In this document: piece by piece, positions 45,523 through 56,655 of the stretch | How the letters are laid out: the number at the start of each line of letters is the position of its first letter | How positions within the stretch are numbered: position 1 is the first letter of the stretch | Notes under the pieces: generated by a model | What the model was told of the DNA's origin: nothing | Databases searched by the model: none | Seen by the model: only the letters and a program-made list of their open reading frames with translations | Program-made: the position numbers and the translations under genes | Origin: Paenibacillus aurantius | GTDB taxonomy: Bacteria; Bacillota; Bacilli; Paenibacillales; NBRC-103111 | Assembly: GCF_032268605.1 (NCBI RefSeq) | Contig: NZ_CP130318.1 | Span: 177,501 to 240,000 of the forward strand | DNA: 62,500 bases | Reading direction: 5' to 3'

Positions 45523-47514
45523 ATGAATCGGATCCTTCGAAATACAGGATTTTACTTGCTAATTTTCTTGGTTGTGATCGGAATTGTGCGATTTATCAGT
45601 GCCCAGAACGATCTGGAGGAACAGATTTCGTACAGCAAATTCCGTGAGGAGCTCAAGAATACAGCTACCGCCCAACCGGGGGAAAAGATTGAGAAGGTTT
45701 CTTTGAAGCCGGAGGGTTACACGTACGTTATCAGGGGGAAATACGCATCGGGCAAAAGCTTCAAAACCCGCGGCCCGATTGACGAGAGCGTTATTGCACT
45801 CATCGAGAAAAGCGGGGTAGAGGACACGTATGAGAAAATGGATGAAGGAAGCATCTGGATCTCGTTCCTGACGTCCATCGTACCGTTCGTGATCATTTTC
45901 ATCTTGTTCTTCTTCCTGCTCAATCAGGCGCAGGGCGGCGGAGGCAAGGTGATGAACTTCGGCAAAAGCCGGGCGCGCTTGTATAACGAAGAGAAGAAGC
46001 GCGTTACCTTCGAAGATGTGGCCGGCGCCGATGAAGAGAAGCAGGAGCTTGTCGAGGTCGTCGAATTCCTCAAGGATCCGCGCAAATTCGCTGCCGTCGG
46101 GGCCCGCATTCCGAAGGGCGTTCTTCTCGTAGGGCCTCCCGGAACAGGGAAAACCCTTCTCGCCCGCGCCGTTGCCGGCGAAGCCGGCGTGCCGTTCTTC
46201 AGTATAAGCGGATCGGACTTCGTCGAAATGTTCGTAGGGGTCGGGGCATCCCGTGTTCGTGACCTCTTCGAGAATGCGAAGAAGAACGCACCTTGTATTA
46301 TCTTTATCGACGAGATTGACGCCGTAGGACGTCAGCGTGGAGCCGGTCTCGGCGGCGGTCACGACGAGAGAGAGCAAACGCTCAATCAGCTCCTCGTCGA
46401 GATGGACGGATTCGGAGCGAACGAGGGAATCATCATCGTGGCGGCCACGAACCGGCCGGATATTCTCGACCCGGCGCTGCTTCGTCCGGGACGCTTCGAC
46501 CGACAGATTACGGTAGACCGTCCGGATGTGAAGGGCCGTGAAGCGGTATTGAAAGTTCACGCGCGCAACAAGCCGCTGAACAAGGACGTCAAGCTGGACA
46601 ACTTGGCCCGTTATACGACCGGCTTCACCGGTGCGGACCTGGAGAATCTGCTTAACGAATCCGCTCTGATTGCCGCGCGCCGCAACCGCAAGGATATCTC
46701 CATGGCGGAAGTGGAAGAAGCGTTCGACCGCGTAATCGTCGGGACCCAGAAGAAGAGCCGGGTCATCAGCGAGCGCGACAAGCGCACCGTGGCCTACCAT
46801 GAAGCGGGCCACGCGATTATCGGCTACTACGAGCGCAATGCTCACATGATTCATAAAGTTACGATCGTTCCCCGGGGACGCGCAGGCGGCTACGTCATGA
46901 TGCTGCCGAAGGACAACGAGGATCCGTTGATCGTCACGAAATCCGAGCTGCTCGACCAAGTAACCGGCCTGCTCGGAGGACGGGTTTCCGAAGAGCTGTT
47001 TATCGGCGAAGTCGGGACCGGTGCCTATGACGACTTCCGCAAGGCAACGGATATCGTTCGCCGCATGATTGTCGACTACGGCATGAGCGAGAAGCTCGGT
47101 CCGATGCAGTTCGGCCATTCCCAGGGCGGTCAAGTGTTCCTGGGACGCGACCTGGGTCACGAGCAGAACTACAGTGATGCCATCGCCTATGAGATCGACC
47201 AGGAAATGCAGACGATCATCCGCCGCTGCTATGACCGGGCGAAGGAAATCCTTAAGAAATATGAAGATAAGGTGCATCTCATCGCCAACACGCTTCTTCA
47301 TCGCGAAACCCTGGATAAAGACCAAATCATTCAGCTGATCGAGAATGGTCACATTGACGGGGAGGAAGCCATTCCGTTCGGAACGCAGCCGACGGCGGCT
47401 CCCGGAGCGACGGAAGATGTGAAGGTGAACATCCAGACCAAGGAAGCGGATCACGCATCCGGCAAGCTTGGATCGGATCGGGACGACAAGCCGGATTCCG
47501 ATAAGAACGAATAA
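45523..47514 (+). CDS. ftsH: FtsH membrane AAA+ metalloprotease
   Basis: The 663-residue protease has two membrane segments (about residues 7-25 and 107-130), an AAA+ domain with Walker A GPPGTGKT (204-211), Walker [22 protein letters not shown], and the zinc site HEAGH (426-430). It degrades membrane and regulatory proteins such as Spo0E. A 30-residue charged C-terminal tail is variable in the family. ATG at 45523 has GAGGAGGT upstream; a start at 45499 overlaps no ribosome site. Confidence 0.97.
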   Translation: MNRILRNTGFYLLIFLVVIGIVRFISAQNDLEEQISYSKFREELKNTATAQPGEKIEKVSLKPEGYTYVIRGKYASGKSFKTRGPIDESVIALIEKSGVEDTYEKMDEGSIWISFLTSIVPFVIIFILFFFLLNQAQGGGGKVMNFGKSRARLYNEEKKRVTFEDVAGADEEKQELVEVVEFLKDPRKFAAVGARIPKGVLLVGPPGTGKTLLARAVAGEAGVPFFSISGSDFVEMFVGVGASRVRDLFENAKKNAPCIIFIDEIDAVGRQRGAGLGGGHDEREQTLNQLLVEMDGFGANEGIIIVAATNRPDILDPALLRPGRFDRQITVDRPDVKGREAVLKVHARNKPLNKDVKLDNLARYTTGFTGADLENLLNESALIAARRNRKDISMAEVEEAFDRVIVGTQKKSRVISERDKRTVAYHEAGHAIIGYYERNAHMIHKVTIVPRGRAGGYVMMLPKDNEDPLIVTKSELLDQVTGLLGGRVSEELFIGEVGTGAYDDFRKATDIVRRMIVDYGMSEKLGPMQFGHSQGGQVFLGRDLGHEQNYSDAIAYEIDQEMQTIIRRCYDRAKEILKKYEDKVHLIANTLLHRETLDKDQIIQLIENGHIDGEEAIPFGTQPTAAPGATEDVKVNIQTKEADHASGKLGSDRDDKPDSDKNE

Positions 47515-47524
47515 CCGAACATAG

Positions 47525-47553
47525 CCGGGGCCCCTAAGGCCCCGGTTATTTTG
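47525..47553 (+). terminator. ftsH terminator
   Basis: CCGGGGCC/GGCCCCGG 8-bp stem, then TTATTTTG. Confidence 0.85.
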
Positions 47554-47670
47554 TTTGTGAAAATTTATAAAGCTAGCCAGATTTGTTTCTCCTCCGAGAC
47601 AGGGGGATTATAGAGGAACATTTCGCTTGGAAACCGGGCCGTTTTGCAGGTTTTCCGGGGATTTTCCTCA

Positions 47671-47699
47671 TTGACACTCAACATAAGATTATGTAAATT
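47671..47699 (+). promoter_or_regulatory. Sigma-A promoter of the nad operon
   Basis: TTGACA (47671-47676), 17 bp, TAAATT (47694-47699), about 100 nt before nadA. I looked for an obvious NiaR palindrome and did not find one. Confidence 0.7.
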
Positions 47700-47800
47700 A
47701 GGTTTAAACTCTTTGTCTATGGCAAAAGTCACTAACCACGGAAACCAAGGTAGACCGTGCCGGCTGCCCGAGGGCGTGCCGGGAGTAGGGAGGAAACGGA

Positions 47801-48739
47801 ATGGAAGCTCTTGCGCTCGAACGCAAGGCGGAGCAGAACAGGGAACTCAAGGAACGGATTCTTCAGCTTAAGAAAGAACGCAACGCCATTATTTTAGCTC
47901 ATTATTACCAGAGGGATGAAATACAGGAAGTGGCGGATTTTCGCGGCGATTCGTTTCTGCTTGCCCAGAAGGCGGCGACGACGGATGCGGATGTCATCGT
48001 ATTTTGCGGCGTGCATTTCATGGGGGAAAGTGCCAAAATTCTCGCTCCTCACAAGACCGTCCTCATTCCTGACGAGCGGGCCGGCTGTCCCATGGCGGAT
48101 ATGGTTAATGTGGAAGGGCTGCGGGCTCTGAAGAAGCAGCATCCCAACGCGAAGGTCGTGGCCTACATCAACACATCGGCGGATGTCAAATCCGAGACGG
48201 ATATTTGCTGTACGTCGGCCAATGCCATCAAGGTTATCAATTCCGTAGATTCGGATGAGATCATCTGGGTCCCGGATAAAAATTTGGGCGACTATGTATC
48301 AAAATTCACAAGCAAGAAAATGATCATCTGGGAAGGCTACTGCAACACCCATGATATGCTCACCGTAAAGGATGTCATGGAGATGAAAGCGCAGTACCCG
48401 GATGCCGAGTTTGTCGTCCATCCGGAATGCCGTCCCGAAGTGGTGAAGCTCGGCGATTTTGTCGGGAGCACGACGGCTATCATCAAATATTGCAAGGAAT
48501 CCAGCGCGAAGGAATTCATCGTAGGCACCGAGGATGGAACCGGTTATCAACTGCGGCTGGACAGCCCGGATAAGACGTTCCATTTTGCCACGAAGTATCT
48601 GGTGTGCCCTAACATGAAGGTCAACAATCTCAAGAAGGTCGTCAAATGCCTGGAGACGATGTCTCCCCAAATCTACGTGCCGCCGCAGGTAGCAGATAAA
48701 GCCCGGTTATCCTTAGAGCGCATGCTGCAGGTGAAGTAG
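47801..48739 (+). CDS. nadA: Quinolinate synthase A
   Basis: The 312-residue enzyme condenses iminoaspartate and dihydroxyacetone phosphate to quinolinate. It carries cysteines for a [4Fe-4S] cluster in CCTSAN, HPECRPE and LVCPNMK, and the ILAHYYQRDEIQEVAD and GDSFLLA segments of the family. It begins a nadA-nadB-nadC-coaX run. ATG at 47801 has GTAGGGAGG upstream. Confidence 0.95.
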   Translation: MEALALERKAEQNRELKERILQLKKERNAIILAHYYQRDEIQEVADFRGDSFLLAQKAATTDADVIVFCGVHFMGESAKILAPHKTVLIPDERAGCPMADMVNVEGLRALKKQHPNAKVVAYINTSADVKSETDICCTSANAIKVINSVDSDEIIWVPDKNLGDYVSKFTSKKMIIWEGYCNTHDMLTVKDVMEMKAQYPDAEFVVHPECRPEVVKLGDFVGSTTAIIKYCKESSAKEFIVGTEDGTGYQLRLDSPDKTFHFATKYLVCPNMKVNNLKKVVKCLETMSPQIYVPPQVADKARLSLERMLQVK

Positions 48740-48778
48740 CATGCGCTACTTCTTGTAAAGAGACAGGAGAACGAAGCC

Positions 48779-50398
48779 ATGATTCCCCGTTATTTAACCG
48801 ATGCTGAGCTAACCCGTGTTCCGCGGCATGTCTGTGATGTGATGGTCATCGGCGCAGGTATCGCCGGATTGTTTACGGCCATCAAAGCGGCGGAAACCCG
48901 CAAGGTTTTGATGATCACGAAGAAATCGTTGACCGAAAGCAACACACGCTACGCCCAAGGGGGAATCGCCGCGGTGATTTCCGAGGAGGATTCCCCGGCT
49001 TATCACCGGCAGGACACCTTGCTCGCGGGGGCAGGCTTATGCTCGCCCGAAGCCGTTGACGTGCTCGTTCACGAGGGACCGGAAGGTGTGCAGGATCTCA
49101 TCCGCATGGGGACCCAGTTTGACCGGGAGAACGGGGAATTCGCCCTTACCCGCGAAGGGGCGCACAGCCAGCGCCGGATCCTGCATGCCCAAGGAGATGC
49201 AACCGGGGCGGAAATCGTCCGGGCGCTCTCGGAGAAAGTGCTGCAGCATCCGAACATTGAAGTATGGGACGATCATTTTGTGATCGATTTGGTTACGCAG
49301 GCCGGGGAGTGTACGGGGGCTTTGGTGCAGAAGCCGGACGGACGGCGCCTGTTCTGCCGTGCGGAAGCCACCATCCTCTGCTCCGGCGGAGCGGGTCAGC
49401 TCTACCGGTACACGACCAATCCGGAAATCGCGACGGCGGATGGAATCGCCATGGCCTATCGAGCAGGGGCGGATATCCGGGACATGGAATTCATGCAGTT
49501 TCATCCGACGGCGCTCTGTTATGCGAATGCTCCCCGGTTTCTCATCTCGGAAGCCGTTCGCGGAGAAGGCGCTGTGCTGCGCAACATCAACGGGGAACGC
49601 TTTATGGAGAGGTACGACCCGCAGCTTGAGCTGGCCCCTCGGGACATTGTAGCCCGCGCTATTGTCAGCGAGATGGAGAAAACCCACTCAACCTTTGTAT
49701 ACATAGACATTACGCACGAATCCCCCGAGATGGTCAAGCGTCGGTTTCCTACTATTTATGAATACTGCTTAACCTACGGGTTGGATTTAACGACCGACTG
49801 GATTCCCGTTGCTCCGGCTGCTCACTATATGATGGGAGGTGTAAAGACCGATCTTCATGGAGAGACATCGATTAGACGGCTTTTTGCCTGCGGCGAAGTT
49901 TCGTCCACCGGCGTTCACGGAGCGAACCGGCTGGCGAGCAATTCTCTGTCGGAGGCCATTGTGTTCGGACGCCGGATCATCGAGCGGATAGCGGCTCTTC
50001 CTACATTGGAGGAAGGGGAGCCGGACCGTGTTTCTTCTGCCGCCCAGACTTCCACAACCCCGGCTACTCAAATCCAAGAGAAGCGGCTCAAGCTTCAGAA
50101 GATTATGGTGCGGTACGCCGGAGTGAAGCGCTCGGAAACCGCCCTCCGAAAAGGGCAGGAGGAGCTTCTAAAGGAAGAAGGCCTCTTCAGCTGTTCCCTT
50201 ACGGAGAAGGAAGAGTTTGAGCTGGCTAACCTGCTGACATGCGGATTGATGACGATGGAAGCCGCGATAAGACGCAAAGAAAGCCGCGGCGGCCATTACA
50301 GGGAGGATTTCCCGGAGAGGGACGATTTGCTATGGAAGAAGCACATCGTGTTCAACCGGAACAAAGGAACGACAGAGGAGTCGATTGACGATGTATGA
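48779..50398 (+). CDS. nadB: L-aspartate oxidase
   Basis: The 539-residue flavoprotein oxidises L-aspartate to iminoaspartate for NadA. FAD motif VIGAGIAG at residues 23-30, substrate-loop NTRYAQGGIAAV, and HPTALCYANAPRFLISEAVRGEGAVL. C-terminal helical domain from about 430. Overlaps nadC by 8 nt. Confidence 0.94.
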   Translation: MIPRYLTDAELTRVPRHVCDVMVIGAGIAGLFTAIKAAETRKVLMITKKSLTESNTRYAQGGIAAVISEEDSPAYHRQDTLLAGAGLCSPEAVDVLVHEGPEGVQDLIRMGTQFDRENGEFALTREGAHSQRRILHAQGDATGAEIVRALSEKVLQHPNIEVWDDHFVIDLVTQAGECTGALVQKPDGRRLFCRAEATILCSGGAGQLYRYTTNPEIATADGIAMAYRAGADIRDMEFMQFHPTALCYANAPRFLISEAVRGEGAVLRNINGERFMERYDPQLELAPRDIVARAIVSEMEKTHSTFVYIDITHESPEMVKRRFPTIYEYCLTYGLDLTTDWIPVAPAAHYMMGGVKTDLHGETSIRRLFACGEVSSTGVHGANRLASNSLSEAIVFGRRIIERIAALPTLEEGEPDRVSSAAQTSTTPATQIQEKRLKLQKIMVRYAGVKRSETALRKGQEELLKEEGLFSCSLTEKEEFELANLLTCGLMTMEAAIRRKESRGGHYREDFPERDDLLWKKHIVFNRNKGTTEESIDDV

Positions 50399-51260
50399 AT
50401 TGAACCTTAGGCTGGTGCGCAAGCAGATCCGGGAATGGCTGGAGGAAGACATCGGCACCGGAGATGTCACCACCTTGACGACCATTCCGGCGGACAGCCG
50501 CTCCCATGCGTTGATCCATGTGAAGGAGGACGGCATCCTGGCGGGGCTTCCGGTGGCTGAGGCTGTTTTCGCCGAGGTGGATCCCGGCTTGACGTTCACT
50601 CCCCAGCTGGCCGAAGGCAGCTCCGTTAGCAAGGGTACCGTGCTGGCTGTAGTCGAGGGAAGAACGCGCAGCATTCTGCTCGGCGAAAGGCTGGCGCTTA
50701 ACCTAATGCAGCGCCTATCCGGCATTGCCACGCGCACGCGCCAGTTTGTCGATGCCTTGGAGGGGCTGCCCGTCCGTCTGGTGGATACGCGTAAAACCAC
50801 GCCCGGCCACCGGATGCTGGAGAAATACGCGGTCCGGGTGGGAGGAGGAAGCAACCACCGCTTCGGCCTCTATGACGCGGTCATGATCAAGGACAACCAT
50901 ATCAAGGGGGCCGGCGGGATTACCCAGGCGGTTCAGGCGGCTCGTACCCACATTCCCCATACGATGAAGATCGAAGTGGAAGTGGAGACGTTCGAGCAGC
51001 TGGATGAGGCACTAGAAGCGGGCGCGGACATTCTTATGCTGGACAACATGAAGACCGCCGATATGGCGAAAGCCGTGAAAGGGATCCGAAACCACAGCCC
51101 TCATGTGGTCATCGAGGCATCCGGAACCGTCCGGTTGGAAACGATAAAAGAAATCGCCTTAACCGGTGTCGATGTCATTTCCGTCGGTCGGCTGACCTAT
51201 TCGGTGAATGCCTTGGATATCAGCCTGGACCTTAACGGAAGGAAGGAGCAGTACCTGTGA
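50391..51260 (+). CDS. nadC: Nicotinate-nucleotide pyrophosphorylase (carboxylating)
   Basis: The 289-residue enzyme converts quinolinate and PRPP to nicotinate mononucleotide. Family segments: [49 protein letters not shown] and LDNMK. ATG at 50391 is 10 nt from GAGGAG; TTG at 50385 is a poorer choice. Stop overlaps coaX by 4 nt. Confidence 0.94.
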   Translation: MYELNLRLVRKQIREWLEEDIGTGDVTTLTTIPADSRSHALIHVKEDGILAGLPVAEAVFAEVDPGLTFTPQLAEGSSVSKGTVLAVVEGRTRSILLGERLALNLMQRLSGIATRTRQFVDALEGLPVRLVDTRKTTPGHRMLEKYAVRVGGGSNHRFGLYDAVMIKDNHIKGAGGITQAVQAARTHIPHTMKIEVEVETFEQLDEALEAGADILMLDNMKTADMAKAVKGIRNHSPHVVIEASGTVRLETIKEIALTGVDVISVGRLTYSVNALDISLDLNGRKEQYL

Positions 51261-52021
51261 TTTTAGTCGTGGACGTGGGCAATACCAACATTGTCCTGGG
51301 CATTTATAAGAAAGAATCCCTTCTGCATCACTGGAGATTGAGCACCAACCGTTCCGCAACGGTAGATGAGTATGGAATCATGGTTCACAATCTTTTTCAT
51401 CATGCGGGAATCAAAGTGGAGGATATAGAGGGAGTGATCATTTCCTCGGTGGTTCCTCCTTTAATGTTTGTATTGGAGAACCTGTGTGTAAAATATATAA
51501 AGAAAACACCTATGATCGTAGGGCCCGGGATCAAAACCGGCCTCAATATCCGGTATGAGAATCCGAGGGAAGTAGGAGCCGACCGCATCGTCAATGCGGT
51601 GGCGGGAATCGAAATCTACGGTCCTCCGCTTATTATTGTGGATTTCGGTACGGCGACGACCTTCGATTATATTGACGAGCAGGGCCAATACATCGGGGGC
51701 AACATTGCTCCGGGTATCGGCATTTCCACGGAGGCCCTGTACCAGTGGGCGGCCAAGCTGCCGAGAATTGAGCTGGTCAAGCCTAAGAGCACGGTTGGAC
51801 GCAATACCGTCAGCTCCATGCAGGCCGGTATCATTTTTGGCTTTGCGGGGCAGGTGGACGGCATTGTCGAGAGAATCCGCGAAGAATTCGGCACATCGCC
51901 CAAGGTGATCGCCACCGGAGGGTTGGCCGAACTGATTTCTTCCGAATCGCGGTCGATTGAAACCGTCAATCCCCTTCTGACCTTGGAAGGACTAAGGATT
52001 ATTTACGAGCGGAACGTATAA
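51257..52021 (+). CDS. coaX: Type III pantothenate kinase
   Basis: The 254-residue acetate/sugar-kinase-fold enzyme begins with the ATP motif [14 protein letters not shown] and has [22 protein letters not shown] and the GG...GISTEAL segment. It catalyses the first step of CoA synthesis and is insensitive to CoA feedback. GTG start at 51257 overlaps the nadC stop. Its location is the conserved ftsH-coaX-hslO block. Confidence 0.95.
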   Translation: MILVVDVGNTNIVLGIYKKESLLHHWRLSTNRSATVDEYGIMVHNLFHHAGIKVEDIEGVIISSVVPPLMFVLENLCVKYIKKTPMIVGPGIKTGLNIRYENPREVGADRIVNAVAGIEIYGPPLIIVDFGTATTFDYIDEQGQYIGGNIAPGIGISTEALYQWAAKLPRIELVKPKSTVGRNTVSSMQAGIIFGFAGQVDGIVERIREEFGTSPKVIATGGLAELISSESRSIETVNPLLTLEGLRIIYERNV

Positions 52022-52058
52022 AAGAAGAATACAGAATTGGAAAAGGAGGCAGAGGCCC

Positions 52059-52937
52059 ATGAAAGATCACCTAATCCGAGCCACCGCCCTGGGCGGCAAG
52101 GTGCGTGCCTTCGCGGTACAAACGACAGAGCTGGTCAACGAGCTGAGCCGCAGACATGGGACCATGCCGACCGCTACCGCCGCGCTCGGGAGAACCCTGA
52201 CAGCAGGGGCGATGATGGGGGCCATGCTGAAAGGCGAGGAGAAGCTCACCATTCAGGTAAAGGGAGACGGACCGATCGGCCAGATCGTGGTGGATGCCAA
52301 CGCCCACGGCGAGGTTCGGGGTTATGTCACCAATCCTTCCGTGGACCTTCCCCTGAACCCGATCGGCAAATTGGACGTAGCCGGCGCGGTAGGACGGGAT
52401 GGGTTCCTCTATGTAACGAAAGACCTCGGCCTAAAGGAGCCTTACCGGGGGGGAACCCCGATTGTTTCCGGGGAGTTGGGGGAAGATTTCACTTATTATT
52501 TTGCCAAGTCGGAACAGACGCCTTCAGCGGTAGCTCTTGGGGTGCTCGTGAATACGGATTATACCGTAAAAGCGGCCGGCGGCTTTATTCTTCAGCTGCT
52601 GCCGGGGCTTTCCGAAGAGGAAATCGAGGAAATGGAGAAGAAGCTGAGTGCGCTGCCTCCCATCACGACGCTTTTGGAGCAAGGTGCAACCTTGGAGCAG
52701 ATTCTTACGTCTATTACAGAGGACGTTGACGTGAAGGACAGCCTGGACATTGTTTTCCGGTGCAAATGCTCCCGCGAACGGGTGGAACAAACCCTGATGA
52801 GCCTTGGACGCGAGGAGCTGACGGCCATTCTCGAAGAAGACAAGAAGGCCGAGGTTACCTGCCATTTCTGCAATGAAGTCTATACGTTCACAGAGAAAGA
52901 AATCGAGGAGATCCGAGACCGGATCGAGATTCAATAA
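52059..52937 (+). CDS. hslO: Hsp33 redox-regulated chaperone
   Basis: The 292-residue chaperone has the HSP33 core and the C-terminal zinc/redox switch CKC (Cys235, Cys237) and CHFC (Cys268, Cys271). Oxidation releases zinc and activates holdase function. AAGGAGG precedes the ATG. Confidence 0.96.
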   Translation: MKDHLIRATALGGKVRAFAVQTTELVNELSRRHGTMPTATAALGRTLTAGAMMGAMLKGEEKLTIQVKGDGPIGQIVVDANAHGEVRGYVTNPSVDLPLNPIGKLDVAGAVGRDGFLYVTKDLGLKEPYRGGTPIVSGELGEDFTYYFAKSEQTPSAVALGVLVNTDYTVKAAGGFILQLLPGLSEEEIEEMEKKLSALPPITTLLEQGATLEQILTSITEDVDVKDSLDIVFRCKCSRERVEQTLMSLGREELTAILEEDKKAEVTCHFCNEVYTFTEKEIEEIRDRIEIQ

Positions 52938-52964
52938 AAGCAAGTTCGGCAAGAGGAGACGGGG

Positions 52965-53906
52965 ATGAGAAACGTTAAGCTGTTGTGGGGAATAATACTG
53001 GTGCTGGCGGCGGCCATTCTCGTTCTAACCAGGATGGCCATGTTCGATAAAGCAAACCCACGACCGGCATCGCCGGTGGCGGAAGAGAAAGCGGTGGCTT
53101 CCATCGGCGGGGTGCAGATAAGTTCCGACCGCTTAACGGACGCCCTGTACAAAAAATACGGTACGGAAATGCTGGATCAGATTCTGGACCGCGAAGCCGT
53201 TCGGCTGGAAGCGGAGCAGAAAGGGATTCACGCCGGAGATGAGGAGATCGACCAAGAGCTGACCAAGATGCAGCAGGGCTATGACAGCGAGGAGCAGTTC
53301 TATCAATCCATGAAGGATCAGGTAGGGCTGACGAAGGAAGAGCTGAGAGAAGATGTTCACTACAAGCTGCTTCTGGAGAAAATAGCGACCGCCTCGATCG
53401 TCATTACGGAAGGGGAAGTTCAAGCTTACATAAAGTCGCATGCGGAGGAATTCAAGAATATCATCCAGTTCCGCATCCAGCAAATCATTAGCGATACCTT
53501 GGAGCAGGCCAACAAAACCTATGAACTCGCGCAGAAGGAAGACTTCGGCCAGCTTGCCCGGCAGCGGTCGCTCGATACGAATACGGCAAACGAAGGCGGC
53601 GACTTGGGCTGGGTGGAGGACAACGATCCCTTTATTCCGGCTCCTATCATGAAAGCGGTGGAAATGATGAAGGTGGGGGACATCAGCCGTCCGATTAAGG
53701 TTGATAGAGGCTATGCGGTCATCCGGCTCAAGGATCGGAAGGAGCAGTCCAAGGGAACCCCGGCACAGATTGCGGAATCGGTGCGTAAACAGCTGGCCCT
53801 GCAGCAGGCTCCCCCTCTCAAGGACATAGTCAAAAGCTTGCGCGACAAGTACAACGCTATTATTTTGGACTCGACGCTCGCTTCCCACCCCTCCTCATCA
53901 AAATAA
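52965..53906 (+). CDS. Membrane-anchored parvulin-type peptidyl-prolyl isomerase (YacD-like)
   Basis: The 313-residue protein has an N-terminal membrane anchor (LLWGIILVLAAAILVLT), a SurA-N/helical region and a divergent parvulin domain (FRIQQIISDTLEQANKTYEL; NEGGDLGWVEDND; YAVIRLKDR). No lipobox is visible, unlike prsA at 30396. It occupies the position of yacD in B. subtilis, between hslO and cysK. Extracytoplasmic folding is inferred. Confidence 0.85.
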   Translation: MRNVKLLWGIILVLAAAILVLTRMAMFDKANPRPASPVAEEKAVASIGGVQISSDRLTDALYKKYGTEMLDQILDREAVRLEAEQKGIHAGDEEIDQELTKMQQGYDSEEQFYQSMKDQVGLTKEELREDVHYKLLLEKIATASIVITEGEVQAYIKSHAEEFKNIIQFRIQQIISDTLEQANKTYELAQKEDFGQLARQRSLDTNTANEGGDLGWVEDNDPFIPAPIMKAVEMMKVGDISRPIKVDRGYAVIRLKDRKEQSKGTPAQIAESVRKQLALQQAPPLKDIVKSLRDKYNAIILDSTLASHPSSSK

Positions 53907-53908
53907 GG

Positions 53909-53972
53909 TTGACAACATTTAGGCGGGTTGATACTATGAAAGTAGTTAATACCGACTATTTTTGTCGGAAAT
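53909..53972 (+). promoter_or_regulatory. cysK promoter with CymR-like operator
   Basis: TTGACA (53909-53914), 17 bp, TACTAT (53932-53937) with TG before the -10. Downstream, ATACCGAC...GTCGGAAAT (53950-53972) is an inverted repeat resembling the ATACC...GGAAT CymR boxes of B. subtilis cysteine genes. CymR with CysK represses such genes when cysteine is plentiful; operator assignment is inferred. Confidence 0.55.
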
Positions 53973-53994
53973 AAATCGGGGAGGTTACATTACC

Positions 53995-54933
53995 ATGGCA
54001 AGATTGGTACAGAACGTAACAGAATTGATCGGATCTACCCCTTTGGTACGGCTCAACCGTGTGGTTCCGGAAGACAGCGCCGAAATTTATGTGAAGCTGG
54101 AATACCAGAACCCGGGCTCCAGCGTTAAGGACCGGATCGCCATCAGCATGGTAGAAGTGGCCGAGCAGGAAGGCAAGCTTAAGCCGGGTGCAACCATTAT
54201 CGAGCCTACCAGCGGAAATACCGGCATCGGTCTTGCCATGGTGGCAGCGGCGAAGGGCTACAAAGCCATTCTCGTTATGCCGGAGACGATGAGTATGGAA
54301 CGCCGCAACCTGCTGCGTGCTTACGGTGCGGATCTGGTGCTGACGCCGGGAGCCGAAGGAATGAAAGGAGCCATCCGCCGGGCTGAGGAGCTTCTTCAGG
54401 AGAATCCGGATTACTTCATGCCTCAGCAGTTCAAGAATACCGCCAACGTCAAAATCCACCGCGAAACGACCGGCCCGGAAATTGTGGAAGCCATCAAAGG
54501 CCATGACGGCAAGCTGGACGCGTTCATCGCAGGGATCGGGACCGGCGGTACGATCAGCGGAGCGGGTGAAGTGCTGAAAGAAAACTTCCCGGGCATCCGA
54601 ATTTATGCCGTGGAGCCTTCCGCGTCCCCCGTCCTAGCCGGAGGAAAGCCGGGCCCCCACAAAATCCAGGGCATCGGAGCCGGGTTCGTTCCGGATATTT
54701 TGAACACGAACATTTACGATGAAATCATTCCCGTGGAGAACGAAGAAGCCTTCGAAACGGCACGCCGTGTAGCCAAAGAAGAAGGCATTCTCGGCGGCAT
54801 CTCGTCCGGCGCAGCCATTTTCGCCGCCTTGAAGGTAGCCAAGCAGCTGGGCAAAGGCAAGCGTGTCGTCGCCATTCTGCCTAGTAACGGGGAGCGTTAC
54901 CTGAGTACGCCTCTTTATCAGTTTGAAGACTAA
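53995..54933 (+). CDS. cysK: Cysteine synthase (O-acetylserine sulfhydrylase)
   Basis: The 312-residue PLP enzyme makes cysteine from O-acetylserine and sulfide. PLP lysine in NPGSSVKDR (Lys45), [11 protein letters not shown], the GTGGTISG phosphate loop and SSGAA. ATG at 53995 with GGGGAGGTT upstream; an in-frame start at 53962 is unsupported. In Firmicutes CysK also partners the CymR regulator. Confidence 0.96.
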   Translation: MARLVQNVTELIGSTPLVRLNRVVPEDSAEIYVKLEYQNPGSSVKDRIAISMVEVAEQEGKLKPGATIIEPTSGNTGIGLAMVAAAKGYKAILVMPETMSMERRNLLRAYGADLVLTPGAEGMKGAIRRAEELLQENPDYFMPQQFKNTANVKIHRETTGPEIVEAIKGHDGKLDAFIAGIGTGGTISGAGEVLKENFPGIRIYAVEPSASPVLAGGKPGPHKIQGIGAGFVPDILNTNIYDEIIPVENEEAFETARRVAKEEGILGGISSGAAIFAALKVAKQLGKGKRVVAILPSNGERYLSTPLYQFED

Positions 54934-54948
54934 TGGTTGTTCCGAAGG

Positions 54949-54978
54949 CCCCTCAGCTTGAGGGGTTTTCTTTTTTAT
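54949..54978 (+). terminator. cysK terminator
   Basis: CCCCTCA-GCT-TGAGGGG, then TTTTCTTTTTT. Confidence 0.92.
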
Positions 54979-55058
54979 CTGCCGGACTTCTTAACTTTCT
55001 CCCCGTTTTCGGCTGATTTTAGGTATACTAGTCCTAATCGCCTAGAGGAGGAACGGCC

Positions 55059-56642
55059 TTGACGTTATTATCGCTGGAGAAGTGGAGGCAGTGGTGCGGA
55101 AGCTATACAATGCTGCCCTATGTAGAGACCCATCCGATTAAGGAAACCGAGACGCGGCCCGCCGATTGGAAAGCGTTATGGGAAGGGGACGGTACGGAAG
55201 CCTTCGTCCTGGAGAGCGGCAAAGCCGGCCGGTACACTTTCTTCGGCCGTAACCCCGTCTCCGTTATGGAGGGAAAAGGAGAGAGCGCGGTGGTGAACGG
55301 ACCCTCCGACCCTCGCTATAAGGTGACCGGCCGACCGCTGGAGCTCATCAAGCAGTGGATGGAGCCTTACCGCTCCCCCGCGCTTCCGGGGCTTCCCAAA
55401 TTCATAGGGGGCTGCGTAGGCATGATCGGGTACGACGTCGCCCGGTCCCTGGAGAAGCTGCCGGTTCTGGCGGCGGACGATTTGGGGCTCCCCGATTATG
55501 TGATGCTTCGTTTTGAGGAGCTGTGGATCATCGACCAGGAGGAGCACCGGCTCTATTGCGCGGTCCATATGCCGGTGGAGATTGGCGGACCGGACGGGGA
55601 ACAGAAGCTGCTGGAGGAGCTGTATGGGGAAGCAGCGGAGCGGGCCGCGCAGATGAAAGCCTTCTGGGACGAGCAGATGAGCGGTCCCGCGGCGGAAGCC
55701 GGAGAGGAGCGGGCCGTCCGGCGGCGGGAGTTCCTGCGTACGGAGGGACACACCCGGAACGCCTGGAACGGGGAATCCCCGGAGTCGGTCGAGCGGGCTT
55801 TCGGTCGGGAGGAGTTTATGGAGGCAGTCCGTCGGATCCAGCGCTATATCAGCGACGGGGATGTGTTTCAGGTTAACCTCTCCGTCCGTCAGAGCAAAGC
55901 ACTCGAGGCTCCGGCTGAGGAGATTTACGAATGGCTGCGCCTCCTGAATCCCTCTCCCTACATGGGCATGCTCCGCCTACGCGGCTTTGACCTCGTGAGC
56001 GGATCGCCGGAGCTTCTCGTCCAGCTCGAGGGTTCCGTCGTCCGGGCCCGTCCCATTGCCGGAACCCGGCCGCGCGGCAGGACCTCGGAGGAAGACCGCA
56101 GCTTGGCGGACGAGCTCATTCACCATGAGAAGGAACGGGCCGAGCACATCATGCTTGTGGATCTCGAACGAAACGACATCGGCAAGATCTCCAAGTACGG
56201 TTCGGTTAAAGTGAGCGAGCTGATGGCGATCGAATATTACTCTCATGTGATGCACATTGTTTCGGAGGTGCGCGGGGAGATCTCCGACGGGCGGGATGCC
56301 TTTGATGTGATCGCCGCGGCCTTTCCGGGCGGGACCATAACCGGGGCCCCCAAAGTACGGACGATGGAGATCATCGAGGAGCTGGAGCCGGTCCGGCGCG
56401 GCCCTTATACCGGCTCTATCGGCTGGATTGACTATAACGGCAATATGGAATTAAATATAGTTATACGTACCCTTGTGGCCAAAGACGGGATCGGCTATGT
56501 CCAGGCAGGAGCGGGCATCGTCATCGATTCCATTCCCCATAAAGAATACGACGAATCCCTGAGCAAGGCGAAGGCGCTGTGGAAAGCCATCCAATGCAGC
56601 GAAAGCTTTCTGGCGGCCCTTCCTGCAGGAAGTCAAGGATAA
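55059..56642 (+). CDS. pabB: Aminodeoxychorismate synthase component I
   Basis: The 527-residue chorismate-using enzyme pairs with PabA to make 4-amino-4-deoxychorismate. Family features: [73 protein letters not shown] and [12 protein letters not shown]. The PIAGT motif is the anthranilate-synthase-like form (E. coli PabB has PIKGT), so activity toward anthranilate cannot be excluded on sequence; the operon argues for folate. Start TTG at 55059 with AGAGGAGGAA upstream. A Glu/Arg-rich insert lies at about 195-245. Confidence 0.9.
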   Translation: MTLLSLEKWRQWCGSYTMLPYVETHPIKETETRPADWKALWEGDGTEAFVLESGKAGRYTFFGRNPVSVMEGKGESAVVNGPSDPRYKVTGRPLELIKQWMEPYRSPALPGLPKFIGGCVGMIGYDVARSLEKLPVLAADDLGLPDYVMLRFEELWIIDQEEHRLYCAVHMPVEIGGPDGEQKLLEELYGEAAERAAQMKAFWDEQMSGPAAEAGEERAVRRREFLRTEGHTRNAWNGESPESVERAFGREEFMEAVRRIQRYISDGDVFQVNLSVRQSKALEAPAEEIYEWLRLLNPSPYMGMLRLRGFDLVSGSPELLVQLEGSVVRARPIAGTRPRGRTSEEDRSLADELIHHEKERAEHIMLVDLERNDIGKISKYGSVKVSELMAIEYYSHVMHIVSEVRGEISDGRDAFDVIAAAFPGGTITGAPKVRTMEIIEELEPVRRGPYTGSIGWIDYNGNMELNIVIRTLVAKDGIGYVQAGAGIVIDSIPHKEYDESLSKAKALWKAIQCSESFLAALPAGSQG

Positions 56643-56655
56643 GGAGCGGATCCGG

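Noticed and set aside
45559-47454. 631-codon open frame on the reverse strand across ftsH
   Set aside because: It is the mirror of a certain ftsH gene; high GC at third codon positions keeps antisense frames open. The translation resembles no family.
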